From: Emmonsiellopsis sp. PD_33
Taxonomy: Eukaryota > Ascomycota > Eurotiomycetes > Onygenales > Ajellomycetaceae
DNA: 14,869 bases
Direction of reading: 5' to 3'
Assembly: GCA_032988165.1 (NCBI GenBank)
Contig: JANTQF010000540.1
Span: forward strand, 1-14,869
The notes beneath the pieces are model-generated. The model saw nothing but the letters and a program-made list of their open reading frames with translations, did no database searches and was not told the DNA's origin. Of this stretch, positions 7,998-14,869 are shown one piece after another (position 1 is the first letter of the stretch; each line of letters opens with the position of its first letter). Made by a program: the position numbers and the translations under genes.

Positions 7998-8945
7998 AAT
8001 TAAATCTAAGATATGATTTAATCTCAGATCCTAACATCTTAGTTGGAGACATTATTGATAAATTTGATCAGATAGAGCCTATACAGCTGATTAATATTTA
8101 TAATGAGAGATCTTTAGAAGAAAATAATAAAAGCTGGACTTTTAATAGAGCTTTAAAGGATTTTAAACCAGAGAAGTTATCTATTATTAGTGGGGATTTC
8201 AATGCACATCACTTCTGGTGGGAAGATAAATGTGTGCATCCTACAGGAGCAGCAGAAAATATAGTTGAATGGGCTATATTTAATGAGTTAGATCTTCTGA
8301 ATGAGCCAAACAAGATGACATTTAAAAGAGATGGTCAGGGAGGACAATCAGTCCTTGATCTTACCTTTTTCTCAAAGAAACTATATGAGAAATCATGTCA
8401 GTGGCTTATAGAAGATGAAAGAGCCTCAGGTTCAGACCATGAAGTTATATACTTTGATATTCAGTTGGGAATAGAGGATTTAGTTGAAAATCCCTTATTT
8501 TCTAATCAATATAACTTTGAAAAGGCTGACTGGCCTGAGGTTTTGGCTCATTTAAAAGGTCTAAAGGAAAAAAGGAAAGATGAACTTAACTGGGATAATT
8601 CAAATCAAATATCTGAGGAAATACTGGAGGGAAAAGCTTCCTTAATTACAGAGCTTATCCTTAAAAGTATTAAAGATAATATTTCAAAGAAGAATCTTTC
8701 TGAGCATTCCAAGGCCTGGTGGACTGAGGAGATAACTCAGAAGAGAAAGAAGCTTGCTAGATCTAGAAAAGACTGGAAAAATGACTTAGTATCTGTTGAA
8801 GAATATAATAAGACTAAGTCAGATTATTTTTCTATGATTAAAAGGGCAAAAACAAGCTGCTGGAATGAATTCTTAGAGAATGCCCAAGGAAAAGATGTCT
8901 TTAAAGCCTTTAGTTATACTAAAAATAAAGGTGTAGTTAAGATTC
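7998..8945 (+). pseudogene. LINE ORF2, middle piece: C-terminal endonuclease and linker to RT
   Basis: This continues ORF2 after copy A, with no stop from 7998 to 8945; the codon begun at 2423 is completed by 7998-7999. The endonuclease catalytic motif Ser-Gly-Asp-Phe-Asn-Ala-His-His is at 8189-8212 and is followed by Trp-Trp. The Gly-Ser-Asp-His motif that ends the domain is at 8429-8440. All expected active-site residues are intact. Downstream the Lys/Arg-rich linker (Trp-Trp-Thr-Glu-Glu near 8717-8731, then Arg-Ala-Lys and Cys-Trp-Asn-Glu-Phe) is typical of the segment before RT in fungal LINEs. About 18-20 Gln and Trp codons survive although the Gypsy copies on both sides have lost most of theirs. 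It ends mid-codon at the copy B insertion. Confidence 0.85.
8941..8945 (+). repeat. Target-site duplication, left copy, GATTC (Gypsy copy B)
   Basis: GATTC precedes the TGTGAAGG start of the 5' LTR and recurs at 14515-14519 after the 3' LTR. It differs from the ATTTC of copy A, so the two copies are separate insertions. Confidence 0.94.
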
Positions 8946-9199
8946 TGTGAAGGGCTACACTCTTATACCCTATATCTGTAGCTCACTCAAACTTCACCTG
9001 ATCTCCAACTGCCTGATCAGATGCCTCTAACTGGGCCTTCATATGAATATTTATTCACTTCAACCTTGTGTAATTCCCTTCTATTTATATTGCATGATCT
9101 CACAATTTCTTTTCCTTTTTCCTTCCTTTCTCTAGCAATTACAATCTTGATTCTAGCATATAGCTCACATAATCTACTTATTAGAGCATGCCTGTTACA
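8946..9199 (+). repeat. 5' LTR of Gypsy copy B (254 bp)
   Basis: Starts TGTGAAGGGC and ends CCTGTTACA. It aligns without gaps to the other three LTRs. It keeps the TATA-like stretches and the pyrimidine tract (9106-9133). A short open frame across the LTR (9021-9230) is not considered coding. Confidence 0.93.
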
Positions 9200-9201
9200 T
9201 T

Positions 9202-9212
9202 TTATAATTACT
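9202..9212 (+). promoter_or_regulatory. Candidate self-priming primer-binding site, copy B
   Basis: TTATAATTACT again lies 2 nt inside the LTR and is unchanged from copy A. The matching LTR site at 9134-9144 reads AGCAATTACAA, pairing at 9 of 11 with both mismatches being transitions. Confidence 0.33.
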
Positions 9213-9252
9213 TGCTTGATCTCTTCTTAGAGATCCTCATTATATTCACCCT

Positions 9253-9316
9253 CTGAACATGATTTGCATGTATAGTAGATTCTTCTAAACACAACCTATA
9301 TATATAGTAAACTCTT
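9253..9316 (+). repeat. Two 32-bp tandem repeats in the leader of copy B
   Basis: Same position and length as 2731-2794 in copy A, with transition differences between the two units and between copies. The repeat therefore belonged to the family before these insertions. Confidence 0.68.
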
Positions 9317-9419
9317 TCAAAATCTGAAATACAACTCACTCAGCTCAGCTCTACTAGATGATGTGTCAGTAAAAGGCCTTAAAGCTCTAACAGTTTATAT
9401 TAATATCTTATGAGATTTT

Positions 9420-9473
9420 CCTTCAAACTTTCTGAATCCTCTAAACTTTCTGAATCCTCTGAACTCTCTGAAT
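9420..9473 (+). repeat. Three 18-bp tandem repeats at the gag N terminus, copy B
   Basis: Counterpart of 2898-2951. All three units are kept at 18 bp each, giving Ser/Glu/Leu-rich hexads in the gag frame. No unit gain or loss is seen between copies. Confidence 0.73.
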
Positions 9474-10536
9474 TCAAATAATCTTTTGAATTCATTATGA
9501 ATATGGACTCTCTGCATGAAGATAGCACTCCTCCTCAGGGCCCTAATGCTAAATTCTGAAACTTTATTTAATAGCTTGTAAATAAGATCAACCTCATCAC
9601 TAAATAAAATTATATATTCATACTAACTTCAGCTCCTGTCCCAACTCCTACTTACCTGACTGCTCCTTTTGAGGACTTCCTGAGACACCCAAAAGAAAGG
9701 CTTGCTATCCTTGAGAAATTCACAGGCAAATAAATCACTGAATATCCTGCCTGGCATCTCAGCATGGAGGCCAAGATTGCCTTGAATGGCCACATAATTG
9801 AATCTCTTATCAACTAGGCCTGATATATTTACACCTGACTCTCTAACACTGCTGTCACCTGATTCCACCCTTAGATGAAAGCTAATACTAAGCTCATTCC
9901 TATAACCTTTAATATCATTCTTAATCAGCTTGACATTCTTTTCTCCAATCCCTCAGTGGCCTAGAAGACTCTAACCTAACTACATAGTGTTTGCCAGAAA
10001 ACTGATCTACTCACTGTCTTTCTCCTAAGATTCAATCAGAAGATCCTGGAAGTCAGCAGCTAGCTATGAGATGATACTATCAAGAAGGTCCTACTTAAAA
10101 AAGCCATTAAGTTCAAACTTCTACAGCAGACTATTACCTCTATTGAACCTCTAACATACCTTAAATATTGTATGAAGCTCTGTAGCATAAAGAATAATCT
10201 ATTTGAGATCAAGGCTATTCAGAGCTAAATTCATGGTAGTACCTCTACCACCTCTAGGGAGGCCTTCTCCAAGACCTCTCAGCTGAAAGATCTAAACACT
10301 ATAGATTGGATGCCCACAGGACCTACCTGTACAAATACATTCTGTGTCCTGAATATAACTACTACTACTATTATTAACTACTGTGCCTGAGATGTCTGCA
10401 TTAACTGTGATAAATCTGGGCATAGAGCTGCTGACTACTGCAGAACCCATGTTCCCCTAAAACCACCTATATGGTTCATAAATGTACAAATCAAGCCTGA
10501 AGAGGAGGAAGACTTTAAAGATATCAAGTCAGACTT

Positions 10537-10543
10537 GAGAAAA
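10537..10543 (+). promoter_or_regulatory. Degraded -1 frameshift heptamer, copy B
   Basis: This is the position of G GGA AAA in copy A. Copy B reads GAGAAAA, one G-to-A change away, so slippage would be weakened here. It keeps the same offset between the gag and pol frames. Confidence 0.3.
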
Positions 10544-10545
10544 GA

Positions 10546-13500
10546 CTAGCTTCTATGTGAAATCATGAGTAGAAGCTCCTGAAGTTAGATAGAAAGACCT
10601 TTGAGAAGAAAATAACTGTTCTAATGATTCTTATACCTACCATAGTTAATTATTCTTTTAATATGAATGCTATGGTGAACAGTGATTACTGTTACTATTC
10701 AATAATTCACCCTCACATGATTAACTGTTATAACCTCCTGTGTATCCCAATCAACCCCTGAAAGATTGAAGGTGTCAATGGTGACACAGGTAGCTTTATA
10801 TGAAATATAGTGAAGCTCAATGTTGATATTGGTGGATTTCTCTGAGAAAACACTTATACATATGAGATTGAGAATTTCCTATATAACTTCATGCTAGGCC
10901 TATCATGGCTATCTGAACATCAAGCCCTCATTGATGCTCATAACTGATGTATTGTATTCTCTGGAGGCATTCATGTCTTTAAAAAAGATATTTATAAGAC
11001 CACTGACCTTTACTAAATCTCTACTAATACTTATGACCTCTTCTAAAGCTGCAATCAGAAATTTAAGTTCTAATCTCTCATTGAAATCTTCACTGCTAGC
11101 ATGGCTAACATAGAGAAGGCTCTCTCATGACTCTCTAAGAAGCTGAAGACTGACTCTATAATAGTCCTCCCTCTACACTATTATGAATTCCTTAATATCT
11201 TTGACTATAAGGCTGCTGAAAAGCTCCTGCCATTCCATAGTATGTATAATTATTATATTAAATTTGAGAAGATAGATGATAAAGATCCTTAGCTGCTCTG
11301 AAGACCACTATATAATATATTGTGTGATAAACTACTTATACTCCATAAGACCTTTAATGACCTTCTGAATAAAGGTTTCATCTGAGTTAGTAATTCACCT
11401 GCAGGCATATCTATACTCTTTACAAAAAAGCCAGGTAGAGGCCTCTGATTCTGTGTCAACTATTAGGGCCTTAACTGTCTTACCTGAAAAGATCATTACT
11501 CACTACTGTTAATCAATAAGACTCTCAAATAGATTAGCTGAGTTAAGTAGTTTACAAAGCTGAATGTCATTTCTGTGTTCTATAAGATCTAAATCATAGA
11601 AGGAGATGAATGGCTAACCACCTTTTACATGAGATATAATTTATTTAAATGGATAGTTACCCCCTTTAGTCTCATAAATGCTCTAAGCACCTTCTAGAAA
11701 TACATCAACTAGGCCTTATGAGACTATTTAGATGAATTTGCTTCTGCCTACCTTGATGACATTCTTATCTTCACTGATAAATCCTATAAGTAGCATTAAG
11801 AGTACATCTGAAAAGTCCTCACTCACCTCTGTGAATTCAGTCTCCTAATTGACATCAATAAATTTGCCTTTGAAGTTCAAGAGACAACCTATCTCAGCTT
11901 CATCATAGAGGTAGGGAAGGGAGTCCATATGGACCTCAAGAAGATTACTGCTATTCTTAAATGGGAGGCCCCTACAACCATAAAAGACATATGAGACTTT
12001 CTAGAATTTGTGAATTTCTACTGATACTTCATTCAGGATTTTTCTGATATCATTCAATTACTAACTAATCTTACACATAAAGATCAGCAGTTTTTATAGT
12101 CTAAGGAGGCAGACAAGGCATTTATGTACCTTAAATAGATGTTCATCTCTACCTCAATGCTCATTACATTTGACTCTAACCACCTGATGGTGATTGAAAC
12201 AGACTCTTCCAGTTATATCACAGGCAGTACTCTCATGCAATGGGATGATGAAAGTGTCCTACAACCCTATGCATTCATATTTAAGAAGCTCAGCTCTATT
12301 AAAGCCAACTATGAGATCTATAACAAGAAATTCCTTACCATCATCTGATGTCTAGAAGAATGGGACTCCAAACTCTGCAGCATGAAAGACTTTGAAATCA
12401 TCATAAATCATAAGAACCTCTAATATTTTATAATAACTTATAAATTCTTTAAATATCAGATGTGCTGAGCTGAATTCCTCAGCTACTTTCATTTTATAAT
12501 TTATTACCACTCTGACACAGAGAACTTCATGGCTGATACCCTCTCCTAATATGAATAGAATATGCCTTCTGAAGACTCTGATACTCACTGGGTAAACCAC
12601 AAATAGAGACTACTAGATCTGCAGACCCTTAAAGAATTCAAAGTAATACTACATGAAGTGATACATGCTTCACCTATCATCCTACTAATTATAACTATCT
12701 CATCTCTACTCTAGGGACTCTGAGACACTGCTGCTACCTCCAATAAATACCTCTAAATAATGATTTAGATCATCTGAGATAAAGCTTGCTGTTTTCCATC
12801 TAAACTTCAAGCTTATATTAACATCACTAAATACTCTATAAATCCTGACTTCTAACTATACTTCTGAGAGAGGCAGTGGGTTTCTGATTCAGAACTATTA
12901 CACACCTAAATCATGTAAGAAACTCATGATTCTCTGATGATCAGCTACCCAGACTATGAAGTACTCTATTAAATTTTATCTTAAAATTTCTACTGATCTG
13001 ACATATCTTAGAGCATTTAACAGTTCATTCAGAACTGCAATATCTGCTGATCTATCATTATCTGGTAGAATCACTACTAAGATCTACTCAAATCTCTTTC
13101 AATCTTTAAATGTGTCTGATGTAATATTATCATCAATTTTGTAGTAGACCTCTCTATAAGTGATAACTGCAAGAATATTCTTATCATTGTTGACTACCTC
13201 AGTAAAGGTATTATCCTTAAACCCTGTATGAAGATGGATGTACCTATAGTGGCTAAAGCCTTCTTCTAAAGTTTATTTTATTATTAGTATGATCTATTTT
13301 ATATAATTATCTTGAACCATGGGATCTAATTCATTAGAGCTGTCTAGAGCTAAATCTATTAGCTCCTCAAGATCTCTCAGCACCTCTTAACTGCCTATCA
13401 TCTCAAAACTGACAGTAGCACTAAATGTATGATTCAGATAACTAAGAACTACCTCTGAAAGTTCTATTTGTATGCTCAGGATGACTAGAATGAACTCCTC

Positions 13501-14250
13501 CTACATGCTAAACTTGCAATTAATAGCTGCAATGCTATTAGCACTGATGTTAGCCTATTTTTCCTTTCATATGATTATAATCTTAAAGTCCTTAATCTTA
13601 CTAAATTACCTAAATCTTCCACTTCACCCTATAGTTCAATCTAAATTGTAGATATCATCATTTTGAAACTCCAACAAGCCTGCAAGTAGGCTGAATTCTC
13701 TATGGCTAGTGCTCAGCAGAACTAACAGAACTATGTGAATGCCCACTAAAATTCTGCTGAATGCTATGAGGTGGGTAATAAGATCTAGCTAGACCTCTGA
13801 AATATCACAACTAATTGTCTGTCTTACATGCTTGACTACTGATATGCCAAGTACACCATCATTAAAGTTCTGAGAAGTCATAACTATTACCTTGACATGC
13901 TACCTAGGATTTATAATGTGTTTCATATGAACCTGCTCTGCAAAGCCTCCATCAACCTATTCTTCTTGCAAGAGATCATCAACTAGCATCTACCTGGCAT
14001 CATTAGGGAAGACAATGAGGTAGAATATGAGATTAAAGCCATCCTCAACTATTATCACTATAGATGAGGATTTTAGTACCTGATGAAGTGGCTTAGATAT
14101 GAAGCCTCTTTATGAGAACTAACCTCTGCCCTGCAAGACACTACTATACTTACCCATTATGAAGAGCTGCACCTATCTAATAAGACTCTACCTGCACTGC
14201 CTCACATTCAATTTTCTGAGCCCTCCTGCCTGCCCTCCAAGTCTAAATAG
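10546..14250 (+). pseudogene. Gypsy pol (protease, RT, RNase H, integrase, chromodomain), copy B, inactivated
   Basis: The frame and domain order match copy A. The protease active-site triplet reads Asn-Ser-Asp (10678-10686), and the flap-side motif Met-Leu-Gly-Leu-Ser-Trp-Leu is clear near 10891. RT spans about 11172-11922 with the Tyr-Leu-Asp-Asp box intact (11749-11760). RNase H spans about 12162-12542; its segment 12139-12348 remains open and reads as a typical Gypsy RNase H, but the Asp before His-Lys is Asn (12406-12408). The integrase zinc finger is at about 12943-13047, with both Cys kept at its end. In the core the first Asp (13147-13149) is kept, the second is Asn (13315-13317) and the Glu is Lys (13423-13425). 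The chromodomain is at about 14023-14172. At 11485-11487 a TGA stands where copy A has CAA (4963-4965), implying an ancestral CGA arginine. The shared TAG at 14248-14250 is the probable stop. Confidence 0.9.
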
Positions 14251-14257
14251 GGGGGGA
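14249..14257 (+). other. Polypurine tract of copy B
   Basis: A, seven G, A, then TAA and the 3' LTR, identical to copy A. It is one of the few G-runs without G-to-A change. Confidence 0.85.
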
Positions 14258-14260
14258 TAA

Positions 14261-14514
14261 TGTGAAGAGCTACACCCTTATACCCTATATCCATAGCTTG
14301 CTTAAACTTCACCTAATCTCTGACTGCCTGATTGGATGCCTCTAACTGGGCCTTCATATGAATGTTTATCTACTCCAACCTCACATAATTCCCTTCTGTT
14401 TATATTGCACAATCTTGTGATTTCTTTTCCTTTTTCCTTCCTTTCTCTAGTGATTACAATCTTGATTCTAGTGTATAGCTCATACAATCTACTTATTGGA
14501 GTGCGCCCATTACA
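14261..14514 (+). repeat. 3' LTR of Gypsy copy B (254 bp)
   Basis: Starts TGTGAAGAGC and ends GCGCCCATTACA. It holds the only CG dinucleotide I found in the window (14504-14505). The open frame starting inside this LTR at 14336 runs on into LINE ORF2 and stops at 14671; its first part is LTR sequence and not a gene. Confidence 0.93.
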
Positions 14515-14519
14515 GATTC
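14515..14519 (+). repeat. Target-site duplication, right copy, GATTC (Gypsy copy B)
   Basis: GATTC follows the terminal CA of the LTR and repeats 8941-8945. LINE ORF2 resumes at 14520 in frame with the codon begun at 8945. Confidence 0.94.
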
Positions 14520-14869
14520 CAACTCTTAATTATAATTATGAGGAGAAGGATATTGAGGCTGTTACATTTAAAGATAAATGTCAGACATTTATAAGGGTTT
14601 TATTTCAGAAGCCTCCTGAATCAGAGAGTTATACCCCCTTAGATGAATATCAAGAGGACTTAGAGAAGTAGAAGTGGCCAGTTTTATCTCAAGATGAATT
14701 AGAAACAGCTATATTTTCTAGTTCTACTAAAACTGCTGCTGATCCTGATACTATTAATCATTTAATTATTCAGAAGGTTTATCCAGAGTTAAAAGATGAA
14801 CTTTTTGAATTATTTAAGAGATTATTAGAGACTGGATATCACCCACTTTGTTGGAGAGAAGCTACTGGA
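14520..14869 (+). pseudogene. LINE ORF2, third piece: start of the reverse transcriptase, cut by window end
   Basis: The frame continues from 8945. It covers the segment before RT and the first RT motifs: an acidic pre-RT stretch, then Ser-Ser-Thr-Lys-Thr-Ala-Ala-Asp-Pro-Asp, the LINE version of the Ala-Pro-Gly-Pro-Asp-Gly box (from about 14719), and Gly-Tyr-His-Pro-Leu-Cys-Trp-Arg-Glu-Ala (ending near 14863). Gly in the box is Asp here, which may be a G-to-A change or natural variation. One in-frame TAG lies at 14669-14671; it could come from CAG or TGG. The catalytic YxDD region is beyond the window. The LINE copy is dead in any case because of the two insertions. Confidence 0.85.

Larger units (their letters stand above)
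9410..10588 (+). pseudogene. Gypsy gag (capsid-nucleocapsid), copy B, many stops
   Basis: This is the same gag frame as copy A. The CCHC knuckle is at 10397-10438. Here the first two Cys, the Gly and the His are kept, but the last Cys codon is TAC (10436-10438). Copy A lost the first Cys instead, so each copy shows what the other lost. The in-frame TAA at the position of 2954 in copy A is present here too (9476-9478). Conserved in-frame ATGs are at 9410 and 9497. The likely stop is the shared TAG at 10586-10588, with an earlier TAG at 10547-10549 as the alternative. The protein would have packaged the element RNA into virus-like particles. Confidence 0.75.
8946..14514 (+). mobile_element. Ty3/Gypsy chromovirus copy B, full length, heavily transition-mutated
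   Basis: This second complete element is 5569 bp, the same family, orientation and length as copy A. It inserted 948 bp further along the same LINE ORF2 and is flanked by GATTC. The LTR pair differs at about 39 of 254 positions by hand alignment, all transitions, no indel. Its ends keep TG...CA. The internal order is leader, gag, pol, polypurine tract. Some catalytic residues lost in copy A survive here and the reverse, so the two were mutated independently at least in part. Which of the two inserted first cannot be told from the nesting because neither lies inside the other. Confidence 0.93.
635..14869 (+). mobile_element. Tad1-like non-LTR retrotransposon (LINE), split by two LTR-element insertions, 3' end outside window
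   Basis: ORF1 with three zinc knuckles is followed 42 nt later by an ORF2 that begins with an apurinic/apyrimidinic-type endonuclease and leads into a reverse transcriptase. This is the two-ORF plan of fungal LINEs of the Tad1/I group. Only 635-2423, 7998-8945 and 14520-14869 belong to the LINE; the rest is two Gypsy elements. The reading frame of ORF2 is continuous across both insertion points once one copy of each 5-bp target duplication is discounted. The coding pieces hold no CG dinucleotide and only one in-frame stop (14669-14671). The clade is inferred from domain order and zinc-knuckle style, not from a tree. The 5' end is uncertain and the 3' end lies beyond the window. Confidence 0.85.

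Noticed and set aside
10931..11113. Plus-strand open frames at 10931-11113 and 12956-13144
   Set aside because: They are not in the pol frame and overlap protease and integrase coding sequence; out-of-frame shadows.
4024..14250. Reassigned stop codons (alternative genetic code) in gag and pol
   Set aside because: All three stops occur, often with CAA or CGA-derived codons in the other copy, and the LINE ORFs beside them use a normal code without internal stops apart from one TAG.
2419..14519. One insertion duplicated together with its flank
   Set aside because: The two copies have different target duplications and sit at different points of a continuous LINE ORF2, so they are separate insertions.
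1..14869. CRISPR array, tRNA, rRNA or bacterial operon features
   Set aside because: No regularly spaced repeat with unique spacers, no cloverleaf or rRNA-like stretch, and the content is eukaryotic retroelement sequence.

Overview
The window looks like a repeat-rich, heterochromatin-type region of a filamentous fungus, most likely an ascomycete. It contains a Tad1-like non-LTR retrotransposon (LINE) and a chromodomain-bearing Ty3/Gypsy LTR retrotransposon (chromovirus), and the LTR element carries the signature of fungal repeat-directed C-to-T mutation. I see no host gene, tRNA, rRNA or CRISPR array. The species cannot be fixed from the sequence. CpG-poor repeats of this style are known in some fungi, for example in Onygenales, but that is only a suggestion.

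Layout. Positions 1-634 hold no gene and are probably the LINE 5' UTR or its flank. Positions 635-2104 are an intact LINE ORF1 (489 aa, three zinc knuckles). LINE ORF2 (endonuclease plus reverse transcriptase) starts at 2147 but is broken into three pieces: 2147-2423, 7998-8945 and 14520 to the window end. The breaks are two insertions of the same Gypsy family in the same orientation. Copy A is 2424-7992 and copy B is 8946-14514. Each has 254-bp LTRs and its own 5-bp target-site duplication (ATTTC and GATTC). If the insertions and one duplicate of each target site are ignored, the ORF2 frame runs through both junctions.

The two Gypsy copies are both exactly 5569 bp and stay collinear at an offset of 6522 bp. 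Wherever I compared them they differ only by transitions. Both gag and pol are full of stops that trace back to CGA, CAA, CAG and TGG codons. Domain order is Gag (CCHC knuckle), protease, RT, RNase H, integrase (D-55-D-35-E spacing), chromodomain, polypurine tract. Gag lies one frame from pol. A slippery heptamer sits upstream of the gag stop, and an 11-nt site just inside the 5' LTR is nearly complementary to a site in the LTR, as expected for Tf1-type self-priming.

The strongest signal is compositional. Reading the whole 14.9 kb I found a single CG dinucleotide (14504-14505). In the Gypsy copies this comes with destroyed reading frames. The LINE lacks CpG too, yet its frames are open apart from one TAG at 14669, and its Gln and Trp codons survive even in the 948-bp piece between the two heavily mutated elements. 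Either the LINE lost CpG gradually under selection, or it carried none when the mutator acted. No wholly new system is evident. The CpG pattern and the sharp mutated/unmutated boundaries are the points most worth a second look.
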